From an uncultured Christensenella sp. (lineage in GTDB: Bacteria > Bacillota > Clostridia > Christensenellales > DTU072), in contig CAJLYQ010000001.1 in the NCBI GenBank assembly GCA_905210905.1, forward strand, positions 1-64,000: 64,000 nucleotides of DNA, written 5' to 3'. Positions 7,920 through 20,200 of the stretch are shown in pieces (positions within the stretch are counted from its first letter, which is position 1; the number at the start of each line of letters is the position of its first letter). The notes beneath the pieces were generated by a model. The model was not told where the DNA came from. It was given only the letters and a program-made list of their open reading frames with translations, and did not search any database. Both the position numbers and the translations under genes were made by a program.

Positions 7920-8033
7920 AAGCGGAATGTGTCATTCCGCTTCCTTGGTAGTCCGACTTATGCGGATTAAAAATTTATCCGCGCGTCGGCTTTACGCCGA
8001 CCGCGAGTAAATTTCCGCATAACGTTTGGTCGG
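7920..8033 (+). repeat. structured repeat C, copy C2
   Basis: Hairpin AAGCGGAATG-TGT-CATTCCGCTT, then the nested stem CCGAC + TTATGCGG ... CCGCATAA + GTCGG with inner GTCGGC-TTTAC-GCCGAC. It ends 7 nt before the giant gene's stop codon, so like C1 it forms the start of a leftward gene's 3' UTR. Confidence 0.8.
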
Positions 8034-8040
8034 TTCTCTC

Positions 8041-11000
8041 TTATGCAACGATGTTGATATGAACTTTCAGATTCAACACCGAGTCGCCAACCGCAACGTT
8101 GTCCAGACACAGAATGTACTTATTCGCCGTACTCGACGTATCGATATAAGTAAATCCGTTTCCGTCGCCGACGCTTATCAAATTGCCGAGTTCGTCGGTA
8201 AGGTACGCGTCTTGCCACGGCAGTACGATCGACGCTTTTTGCGTTCCCGTAACGTGTCCGCCGTCACCGAATAGCGACTTGAAGATTAAGTAGAATATCG
8301 CATTCGGCGTAGGTATTCCCAAAATCTTATCGTCTTTGTTCTTGTACCACGGGTTATTCATGAAGTATTCTACGTCCCAGTCGTACGCTACCGTAAGCAA
8401 GGGCAGGTATCTTATATCGAATTCCGAACCCTTCTTGATTCTGAGCAATACTTTTTCGCCGCTTTCGTTGCCCGTCGTACCGTACCAGTTTTCGTAAACG
8501 TTTCCGCTCGTGTTCTTCAGATTCCACAACTTATCGGCGGTTCTGTTGTAAGTGTATCCGGTGGGTACTGCGCTTACTTCGGTGTTGGAGAACGAATAGA
8601 GCATGTCGTCTTCGGACATCGAGTTATCCGGTCTGATAAGTTTGAGATTGCTCGAATTGATCTTCCAGTCGCTCTTCTCGTTAAGATACAGTTTCAGATA
8701 ATCCTTAATGCTGCTCTTATACTGCTGATATTTCGATTTTTCGAAGTAGAACGGCGCGTTCTGTCCGTAAGTTGCGACGATGATCTTTCCGCCGATACCA
8801 TCGAGCGTTGCCGGGTATGCCGCGCGTCCGCTTACCGACCAGGTTATCTTAGCGAGTTGGTCGTCGTTCACGGCGTACTGTTCTTTGTCGACTTCGCTGC
8901 CTTCTTCGCCTTCGGTGACGGTTCCGAGTTTATAAACCGCACTTTGCGCCACGCTGGTACTGCTCGTGCTCGTGTTCGTCTTTACGTAACGTCCGTCGCG
9001 ATATACGCTGGTCGAAAGCACTCCCGTGCCGTTAGCCGCTCTCATGCCGTCCGCCTGGTTCGAGTTCAGTCTTGCTTCTCTTACCGTTCCGTTTTCCCGT
9101 TCGTAGAACACGTAGGTCATATCGTTGGCTATCGTGCTGGAAACGTTGGTGCTTTCCGCGTCGCCGTACTCGATCGGGATATAGATATTTGCAGGAGTCG
9201 TCGCTCCGCCGCCGTAACGAACCACGAGGTTTTCGGGGAGTTGATACGACTTCGTTCTGCTTACCGAGATAAGCGAAGGAACGTTGGTAGAAATTTGTTT
9301 TCTGTCGCTTAATTGCGTGAATTCCCATGCTACCTTTTGTCCGCCTTTTCCGGCAAGGGTCATCTTTGCGTACTGGTCTCTTTCTCCGAATCTGACTTCC
9401 CCGAAATACCACTTATTGTAGTTGTTTCTGTACGTTCCGCCACCGTAGATGTCGAGTACGTTAATATAGTAGTTTACGCCGTTTACGTTGTAGTAAATGC
9501 GATAACCGTAGTATTTGTCGAACTTCGGTTGCAGATTGCTTGCTTCGTCGTAAACCACGGAAGTAAGCGCGGAGTTGCCGTTGTAGAAGTTCTTCGCGAG
9601 TATGTCGGCGTTCTTCGTGCCGTCAGATTCGGTAATCGCGGTCAGCGGGAACATTATGATATCTTCGGGTCCGTACTGTTCGGTCGAACGGAAGAGTACC
9701 ACGGAGTTTGCCGTGCCGGCAATCAGCCACGGAACGACTTTGAAGTTAAGGCTTACCGACTGATCGTCGATACTCATCTTGAACGTCGTCGCTCTTTCTT
9801 CGTCGTTGAAGTTTACCGTTATCTTGTTTTCGTTGCCGCCGCTCCAAAGCGCCACAAGATACTTCTCGTATTCCGCTGTTTGCGCTCCGCGGTAGTAGTG
9901 ATAGTACGAATCGAGACTTCCGCCCTTTTCGCCGTTCTCCATCCACGCGTTCAACCATTCGGAGAACGACCCGTAAGCGGTGAATTCGTCCGAAACGTTT
10001 CCGCCGAAGTGGCTTAGCGCCGCCGTGAACTCGTCTTTAAGCGCTTTGCTTCCTGCGTAAATCATTACGTAGTCGGGCATCTTGATTCCGCCGTCTTCGA
10101 TGAAGTAGTACGGGCTTTCTATGGTAAATCTGCCGGTAACGGTGTCATAACTTATCATATGCATCGTTCCGTACGACGTATCGGCGTTGCTGCCCCAAGT
10201 CGTGTCGCGGAGATAAATCTTACCGTTCGAAACGAGATAGTCGTGATGTCCGTCGCTCTTCGCGTCAATAAGACTTTCGAAGTACTTAAGCCACGCGTAT
10301 CCGTAGATATCGACGGTCACGCCTTCGATTACCGTATTCGTCATATCGATTCTGTACGCGTCCGCCTGCGCCGATTTACCGTTAAATCCGTACTTCATCG
10401 TCGGTATCGCGAACGGAATGTACTGTTCTTTCGTGCTTACCTTAACGACGATTTCTTGCCGTTCGTTTCTGCCTGCGGCAAATCCGGGAACTTTCATTAA
10501 GAACTTAACGCCCGTACCGCGGTAGTTGATACCGTAGGTAGCGTCCATCTTGAATATCATCTGAACGCCGTTGTTGTACAGTTCTCCGTCCACTTCGCCG
10601 CTTATTTCTTCGCTCGTCAGAATGAACGTGACTTTGTTCTTCTTGCCGTTTACGACGACTTCGCCGATATAGTCGGTCGCGTTCTTGCCGTATACGAACC
10701 TTACGGGAGTGGTCGTACCTTTGCCGTAAACGTAGTAGACCTGACCCGCTCTGTTCTTGAACACGCCCCTGCTTATTTCTTCGCCGATATTGAACTTACC
10801 GATGTAGTCGTAAACTTTAAGCGCTTTTTCGAGTTTGTCTTTGTCAAGGCACTTAACGGTAAGTATATCGCCGTTGTCGAGCGTAACGGTCTTGTCTGTA
10901 AGTACGCCGTCGACGAACAGGTTTGCCGTAAATCCGTTTACTATTTCGTAGTATTCGTTGCTTTCTTCGGCGAGTTTATGGTAATAAACGACTTCGCCGT

Positions 11001-14000
11001 CTGCGGTAGTGCCGTGCGGAACCGCGGTATTGACTCCCGCTATTCTCGACTTGAACTTCGCTTTGAACGGAATTCTTTGTCTGCTGAGTTCGGAGTCTTT
11101 TCCGCTGTTGGATACGATACCGTAAACGTCGAACGTACCGCCGCTCGTCTTGATCGTGATACTGCTGTCGCTGAACGTAAGTCCGACGTACTGCGTGTTA
11201 ACTTGTTCGCTCAGGTCGTAACTGCTCGTCTTAAGCGTCACGTTGAGCGCTTTGTCGATAGCCGTTTCCTTAAATCTGAGCGTCGCTCCGTACTGACCGT
11301 ACTTAAGGTATCCTTGTTCGTAATTGCCCGTCGCTTCGTCCTGCGCGAATCCGTCCGGATTGTTGACGTATCTTACGAACGGGTCGAACTCGAACGTGTT
11401 GGTCGAAGAGTTGTAGAACGGTGCGGTCGTGCCTTCCGCCGCGCTCGTGACGAACAGTACGCTTTCTACCGTTCTTTCAACGTAGATTACGGGTACGTCG
11501 AACGTCTGAACGCCGCCTGTCGCCTGTTCGCTTGCCGAACCGAAGGTTACGATAAGTCTGCCTACGCCGCCGCCGTAACCGATCTGTCTGCCCGCGCCGC
11601 TGCCGGTCGCTTTCTTGAGCGTAACCGCAACTCCGCCCGCGCCGTTGCCTTTAACGGTTTCTATCGCATAGCGGTTTACGTTTGCGTCCGCTCCGTCGTA
11701 ACTAATCGTGTCGAAGGTGTGACTTACGATGTTGCTTATCGTTCCGTTATAACCTTCGCCCCAAGCGTATTTCGAGTTGTCTTTACCGATTATCGTCTTG
11801 CCGGAAACCGTTTCGTCGTAGTTGACCGTCTTGTCGAAGGATTCGATTATTCCGTAAACGTCGATATAGTAAGCGTCTTTGTCAAGACCCTTGCCCGTTT
11901 CGTACGTCATATCGAGTATTCTTACGTCGATCGCGTCGCGGAACACTTTTTCGCTCGTCGAAGAAGGAACGTAGTCTTTGCCGTTCGTCTTAGGAGCGAC
12001 TCTGAGTCCGTATGCGTCGGACGCGCCCTTTCTCGCCGCTTCGGAATCGGTTACGTCCGCTCCGACGGTAAGTTCTACCGTAACGTTTCTTCCGGTGTAC
12101 AGATTGCTCTTAACCGTCGCATAACCCGTTCTCGCGTCGTAAATCTTGTAGTTGTCGCTCGTGAGCATATAGGTTATTTCGTATCCGCCTTCGCATATCG
12201 CTTTCGCGTATCTGAAGTATGTGAACGTCGCGTTGGCGTTGCCGCTTTCGTCGGTGATTTCTTCGCTGTACGTCGCGCTCGTCGCGTTGATACGGTTGTT
12301 CGATTCGAACATCGCGTTCTTGAGATTGTACGGATCGAGAAGGAGTTCGTACGTGCTGGTCGCGCCGCCGTTGAACTTGGTATAGATAAGGTCGTCTATA
12401 GCCGCGTACGTTCCTTTCGCGCCTTTCGGGTCGTAACTTACTTCGTAGTGCTTGATCGCTCTGTTGGTTACGGACACGCTTACTCTCGCCGTCTGTACGT
12501 TGACGGGGTTGCCGTCTTCGTCGACGTCTTTATAAACTTTGGCGAGAACGATGGTGTTCGTTTCTTTTTCGTCGTATTCGCCGCCGTTTATGCTCATTAC
12601 GCTAAGTACCGCCGAGTAATCCCATATTACCGAAAGTTTGGTCGTTTCCGTACCGTTCTTTCTGTCGAGAAGTACTTCGATTTCGCTCGGTAAACCGTAC
12701 GAAGAGTAGTCTTTTCTGCCGTTGTAGTCGACGTAAGCGTTCGTTTTGAACTCTCCCATATTTACGAATCCGACGAACGGCTCGATTACCAGATTCTTCA
12801 ATTCGTAAACGTCGAGTCCGGCGTTGCGTTCGTAAACGAGCATTTCGTTGCCGTGGTACGTGCCTGCGGCGGATATGCCCGCTTCGTCGGTGTTGACGAT
12901 GCCGAGAAGCATTGCTTTTTCTATTCTTACGACAACGTCGAATTCCTGTCTTAAACTGCCTGCGCCGATGTACGCTTTAACGGTGTATTCTCCGCCGCCG
13001 GGCGTGTATTCGACGCTGCGCCTGGAGAGTTCGTCGATCGTTATGCCGTCGGCAAGACGAACGGGTTGGTTACCGCTACCGTACTGAGCGTATACCGCGT
13101 ACGGGCTGTCGTCCGACGCAAAGTCGCCGAGATATACTTCTTTGTAGATATCGCCCGAAAGTTCCGTTTCGTCGCCGATAACTTCTTTACCGTCGACTAC
13201 CGTTCTTTCTTTGAACACGACGGATACGATCTTTCTCGAAAGCAAGGTCGCGCTTACGGGGTAAGCCGTACGAACTTCGAAACTGTTTTGTCCGTTTGCT
13301 CCGTAAACCACCGTGCTACCCACGTTGAAGTAGATTTCGTGCGTCGCTTCGGCAAATCCGCTTGCGTTGTAAGCGTCGTAGTCGATATTGCCGTCGTCTA
13401 TCTTAATGCTTACTTTTCTCTGCTTGCCTGCCTGAATTACTTCGCCGTCGAAGATTACGTCGCTCGTGATAAGCACTTCGGTGTACTTCGCCTTGATAGC
13501 GTCCATACTCATTCCGCTCGCCTGTTCCGCGTTGCCGTTCGAATTGTACGGGTCTACGGTAACCGCGTCGGGAAGGTCGCCTAGTTTAACGCCGTCTTTT
13601 TCGTCTATCGACGTGATGATTTCCTGCGCTATCTTAAGGGTAACTTCGTCCGTTCTGTAACCGAAGGTTCTGTTGCCGATAAGTGCGAGCGCGGTAGGTC
13701 TCTTGCCGTTTGCCGCAAGTCCGGTGTAGTCGTATTCGTCGATGTTGCTCCATACGACGTCGAGCGTTACTTTTTCGGTTACGCTTTCGTCTACTACGAC
13801 CGTAACGACCGCCTTGTCGGGCATTATCGAAGTAAGATCGTCGTACGCCGACGCGATAACTTTGTCGAAGTCGACGAGTTTGTCGCCGTTGTAGTACTCG
13901 ATACCCGTTATTTCGGTAAAGCGTCTTATCGTAGAATTGTAAATTCTTACTTTAACGGTTTGTTTGTTGTTGTAGGTCGTGCCGAAGACGATTTCGGTAT

Positions 14001-17000
14001 CGACGTAACTGCGGTTGTAGAAGTTTTTCATTTCCGCAACGCTCAGGTCTATCGTGCCTTTGAGTTCGCTGTAACGTTCGGGATCGTTGACCGGTTTGGA
14101 CGCGTTTCTCGTGTAAACCACGCTGAACGTTCCTTCGCCCGAAAGGTCTACTTTGTACGGATCAATGCTCATTTCGTAGTCGTATTCTTTTCCGTACGCT
14201 TTGCTGATCGCCACTTTTTCGCCGTTGAATTCCGCTTCGCCGTCGATACTCGATATCGTTGCGTCGGAGATGAAGTTGTACGTTCTGTACTCGCCCGAAG
14301 GTTCGGTGAGAACGACGCCGTCTTTCGCGTTGACTACGTTAGCCAAATCGAAGGTTACCCAAGTCTGCCACTTGTTGGACGCGCTGTTTTCCGAATATCC
14401 GTAAGAACGAACGAGAACTTCGATTTCCGTGTTCGTCTTGCCGTCGAACCCTACTCCGTCGTCCGTGCGGTCGCCGTTGTTGTTGCTGTCGTTCTTGTAA
14501 CGCCACAGTACCTTTTCTCTGCCGTTTTCGTCAAAGTAGGTGGCGAGTTCCCACACGCGGTTGAAGTAAGATATTACGCTTTGCGTCGCGCCCGCTTCGG
14601 TACTCGTCCGGAGCAGTATCGCGTCGTTGTCGCTGGTCGCGCTCGTTTGCGTGAAGTACCAACCGAGCGTGATGTCTATGGATTCTTCGTCGTACGGGTC
14701 TACTCCGAGTCTGATAAACTCATCGCTCCATTCCGGTCTGTAAGACGTTCTTTCGCTGAGTTCGTTGCCGATCGTGTTGTAGATAAGGCGTTCGACTTTG
14801 ATTATGCTGAGTTGAACGGGTATGCCGCGTACTATCTGGCTGCCGAACACATTGTCTTTGAGTACGAGTTCGGCGTAAGCAAGGTATCCGGCGATGCCCA
14901 CGTTTTCTCTGAGCGAAGCGATTATCTTGTCTTCGTCGAGCCAGGTAACGGCTTTGGAGAAGAATTCCGCCTGACCGTTCTTGTCGACTACGCCCTTGAA
15001 CGAAACGTTCGCGTTGCCGAGTTCGGTTATGTTTTCGGGTACGGTTTCGGTGACGATAACCGCCGCGACTTTGCTTACCGTTCTCGTATCGATCGTTCTC
15101 GGCAATCCGATTACCGCTCTGGTGTATTCGTCATACCACTTATCCCACGCGTACGCTTTTCTTTCCGTCGTCGTGGAAGAAGGCGTCTTCGACTGCGCTT
15201 CGTCGACGAGTTCGGAGAGTTTTCTCGTAGATACCGTGCCGGACGCGTAGATAAGGTCGTAACCGTTGCTCTTCGCGCCTTCGTAGGTAAGGGACGCCCA
15301 GGTGAGTTGCTGTTTGAGCAGGATCACGTCGAGCATAAGCGCGTCTACGGGGCTGTAAAGGTCGCTCGTTTCTTCCACATAAGAATCGTAAACTTTTTCC
15401 CAAACGTACGCTTTCGCGCTCGTTTCTCCGATAAGCGGGAATCTGCTTCTGTAATCGTTGTAAGAAGCGGTCATCTCGTTACGGGTAAGTCTGTCGCTCT
15501 GTTCGTACAATACGTCGTACGCTTTCGCTTTCGCTTTGTCGGAAGTGTAGGACGAGTTCGTCTTCGCGCTTTCGAGAAGCACTTTCGTGATAATCTCGTT
15601 CATTTCAGTGCGGGCGAAACCTTGTTTGCCTACTTCGAGGTCGATGACGAAACTTGCTTTGCCCGTTCTCGAACCTAACGAGTAATCCACGAGGCTCGAA
15701 TCGTCGTACTTCTTAATCGGTATGGAGTAAGAAAGTCCGTTTTCGCCCTTGACGTAGATATAAGGTTTAACTTCGTATCCGTCTTCGGTCGGTACGACGA
15801 GCGCAACGTATTCTACCGTCGGGTTCGCTCCGAGCGAAACTTTTTCGCCTATCGCGCTTTCCGCTTCCGAAGTGTTTTCGTACACGATACCCGTTTCTCT
15901 CTTAAGGTTAAGCGCGTTGAGCACGTCGGTCACTTTGTCACCGGTGGTCGATTGTTCGTACGGAGTAACGGCGTCGTAAAGTTCGCCTTCGAGTCCGTCG
16001 CTCGTGCCGGTGATGCCGGACGCCTGAATGTGCACCCAAACTTTGACGGTCTGTACGTTACCGGTAGCGTCGGTTATTTTGTAACTTACGGTGTAGTTCT
16101 GTTCGCTCGTGTCGAGGCTGTCGTATTCGGCAAGCGTTCTTCCGAGTTTGTTGCGTTCGACTTCGAAGGAATTCGGTATGATTTCCCAGCCGTCGATCAC
16201 TTCTTCGTTGCCTTCCGCGGTAAGACGGGCAAGCAATACGTCGAACGAACTTATCTTCTCCATCGTTTCGTACGGGTTGGAGTTGTTGAGCGGGTTGATG
16301 TCGATCATACCGCTGTAAGTATTCGCTCTCGTCGTCGCGTCGCTTTCTTTCATACTCGGATAGAGCGACATAAGTCTTGCTTTGATGAGTTCTCTGTCCG
16401 CGCGTACGACGCCGCTGCCTACCACGCCTTCGCCTTCGATTGCGGCAGAAACCGTATCGATGGTGTAATTCTTGACTTCGAGCAGGCTTATCTTAAGCGA
16501 GTTCCACGCAGTATTCGACTTGTAGTTTTCGCCGTTTGCGTCTTTGCCGTACGTTCTGTACTTAAGGTTAATGTACGCGTTGTCGTAATCGGTGAGAGAA
16601 TCGTACGCTTTAATCCTGTTGCCGTCCTTGTCTTTGTAGGTCGTGTAGGTGTAGTCCAACGTCCATACGAGGTCGTTGTAGATATACGTCTTTTCTCTGA
16701 GCGGATTGTCGTTTACCTTTTCGGTGGAACTGTATTCCGCCATAAACACGTCGTAGAACTTGTCGATGAAGTTTTCCACCGATTCTTTGTACGGGTCGAA
16801 CTTGATTCTCTGAGCGAGTTTGAGCAGTTCGGTCTTAATCGTGTTCGCCGTGTCGGTCGCTCCGTCCGCTCCCTCGAGAGAAGCGTTGACGACTTCGATT
16901 TCGATTTCCGCAAACACTACGTTGCCGACGTAACCTTCGAGATAGTACTTCTCGCCGTCCATAGGTTTGAACCCTTTGATCGCGTCGAGGTTCCAGGCGA

Positions 17001-17200
17001 TGCCTACGCCGTTGCTGCCTCTGCTCGTACCGGTGTTGAACCTTACGTTGACGCGGTTTGCCAAAATGTCTTTAACGGTGACCTGCGCGTCGTAGTTTCT
17101 TCTGCCGACTTCGCCCGAAGACGTACCCATCATCGACCAGGTACCGCCGATCGCTCTGAAGTCCGTAAGGTCGTACGGGTCGTAAATGATTATCTTTGTC
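8041..17200 (-). other. giant lipoprotein: C-terminal Ig-like array with DPY motifs
   Basis: Residues about 9480-12534. Successive beta-sandwich-like modules of about 100-200 residues tend to end in strands of the type VxVxxRxI followed by a new module. The motif [FVIL]DP[YF] (or EPF) recurs near residues 9488, 9618, 10317, 10497, 10698, 10957, 11102 and 11420. W-D/W-S strands such as LSVIWDYS and LDVVWSNI resemble Big_4-type bacterial Ig domains. A helical insertion lies at about 10010-10180. The last 400 residues do not show clear module boundaries, and the C-terminus ends in a beta strand with no anchor. Confidence 0.6.
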
Positions 17201-20200
17201 GGGTTCGTCCACAGTCTTGCTCCCGTTCCGTCGTCTTCGCCTACCGCTTTGTATCCTTCTTCCTCGGAATATTCGTAGCGATAGAATCTAGCGTCGGAGA
17301 AGTCCGTCGTGATTACGTTGCGGATACCGAGTCCGTTAAAGTCGATGTCGACTTCCTGATAACGGTCGTCTTTAATGCTGTTTCCGTTATCTTTCATATC
17401 GTACTTGTCGCCGTAAGCGTCGAATACGAAGTAACGGTAATAAACTACCTTTTCGCCGGTGAGTTCGTCTACGAAGTAAACGTCCGTCGTCGAATAACTG
17501 TTGTGATTGCTCGAAGAAATCCAGTCTTCCATAAAGTCGGAAACGTGTTCGAACTTGCTTACGTAACTTGCGTAACCCGACGTGGAGCCGTTCTTTCCGT
17601 AATACGCGCCGGTAAAGTCTACTTCTTTACCTTTTTCGATAACCATCATCGTGCGGATATCGGACGCTTTGATTTCGTAAATCGCTCCGGTGTCGTTTCT
17701 GAACGTGTAAGACTTGGAAACGTTGGTTTTTTCCGTCTTTTCAACCTTCGCGTAGTAGTAGTCTTCGTACTGAGCAAGGTCGCTTCCCGCTTCCGCAGCC
17801 GCGATATACCTGTCCGTACCCTTTACTCTGACGTAAAGTCCCGCGCCGCCGCCTGCGGAAACCTGAGTGGACGTCTTGACGTAATAACTTTCGTTTATCT
17901 GCTTCGAACTCTTGGAGAAGAACTTGCCGTTTTGTCCGCTGTAATACGGGAAGTCGTAGTTCCACTCTTTCGACTTGTCGGGCGTAACGTCGGAGTCGAC
18001 GTTCTTGCTCTCTACGGACGAACCGCCGTATTCCGCGTTTTTCGAATAAGTCGCGCCGTTAAGCACCAGTCTGATATTGTCGATCGAACCGTTTTCGCCG
18101 CCTTCTTCGAGAGAAACCTTGGCGTACACGCTTCTGTCGTGTTCTACGGTTTCGCGATAAAGTTTCGCGCCTTCGACTATTTCGTCGTTGCGTTGTACGG
18201 TGTACGCGCCTTCTATCGTCTTCTTGGAGTTGCTGCCTAAGAACAGGTCGTGTATGCTGCCCGTTTCTTCTTCGATAACGTTGCCCGTTTCGTCCTTCAT
18301 GCTGAGCGCGTACGTCGCCGCGTTAAGCGGACTCTGATCAAGGTCGGACGTTTCGAACATATTGTACGAAGTGTACAGCGGCAACAATCCGCTTATCGTC
18401 CTGGAAACCATCGCGAGCAGGTCGCCGATCATCGTACCGATCTTGGAAAGTATTCCGCCGATGTCGAGAATCCAGAGTTTGGGTATCGCCTCGAAGGATT
18501 TCGGGCTGGCAACCGCAAACGCAAGAAGGTCTATAAGTCCGATATACGACTCGTCGTAATCGCCGCCGAACAGGTTGGTCAGCCAACTGAAGTCGTACGA
18601 ATACTTGCCGAGTCCCGCCATATCTATAAGCACCATCATAAGGAGGTAGTGGATAAGACCCGAACCCGTCTTCTGGCTTGCGCTGATAATCGCCTGCAGG
18701 TATGCGCCTTCGCTCTGATAAATCTTGTCGCCTACTTTGAAGTCGTCTTCGTTGTATTGCCCTCTGTAAAGATTTATGAATCTGTCGATGTAGTAATCTT
18801 CGCCGTTCTTCGCGAGGTCTTTTTCTTTGTACTGCGACGCGTCGAAGTCGCTTTCGCTCGTACGGTTGGAGATACTGATATCCTTAGGCGTAAGGGACGC
18901 GTCGGGATTGACTTCCATCGTTCCGTCCATGCCCCACAGGAGATTGTTGACCATCATTATTATCTTGTTGAACTTACCGCTGTTAAGCCATACTTCAACG
19001 TAAGAATAGTTGTTGTAGATGATCTCGCCGCCGGTCTGGTACTCGAGTTCGTCGTATACGTAGGTGTCGCTGTCCGCACGGGTAGAAATATAGTCTTTGT
19101 CGAGAACGTCCGTACCTATTCTTATTCTCATACCTTCGAGCAAGGATGCGTCTTCGCTTACGTAGGTGTCCGACCAGTGCGCCGCTCTGCGTTCGAGGAA
19201 GAACTGAGCGTTGATATACTCGTCGCTGCCGTTTGCGTAAGCGAACGTCGTCGCCGCGCTTCTGTTCTTACCGTCGGTGTAGGTGACGTATTTTTCCGTT
19301 CCCGCCATACGCAGATCGATGTTCTGGTACTTCTTGGAACGAATTTTAAGTTTGTAATCCTTGCCTTTGGCAAGCGCGCTCGTGGTAATGCTGAACGTAC
19401 CGTTTTCTTTATCGACCGACGTGCTGAAGTTGTCGGGTTCGAGTTCGTAATAGTCGTGTACGCCCACGGTCTGCCAGTTGCTGCCGCCGCGATCCGCCAC
19501 CGCTACCCATATCGTGTAGTCGTCGGCAAGCGGTATCTGTTTGGTGTAATACTTCTTGTTGGCTTGATACGTTTCGTCCGCGGTGAGTTTGTATCCGTTG
19601 GTTGAAGAATCGAATTCGTAGAACTCGCCGATTATCGGGTTGCCTACGAAGAAGTCCGCCGCTTCGACGTATTCGCAGAGCGAACCGACGAAAGTAACCG
19701 TGTTTCTCTCTTCGTATTCCATAAGGAAGTAGATTTCCACGTTATAGGTCTTTTTCGATTCCGTACCCGGATCCGCCGCTTCGGAAGCGACGTTTTCGAT
19801 CCATTCGTCGATCGCGGTTTCGTCAGCAAGGTACTTGAGTCCGGAATATCCGCCGCTCGTACCGTCCGAGTTCATTACCACTCTTCTCGCTACCGCCGCA
19901 CCCGTCCACTTGTATCCGCCGAGCGTAACGTCGAAGAACTGTTTGCCGCCGCCAAGACTGCGCAGGTCGGGATAAACTTCGTACGACATATTGAACGTTC
20001 CGTACGTGTCGTCTTCGCGTATCATATTCGTCGTGCCGGACTTAAGTCCGCCGTTGTACTTGACGGTTACGCCGCCGATAAGGTCGTCTTTGGTCATTCC
20101 TGCAAGGTAAGCGTCCGCGGTTTCCGCACTCGTTCCGCTCGTAAGCGTAGCAAGCGACGCATAACCCTTCATCTTGACGAGAGAACTGTTTATACCCGAC

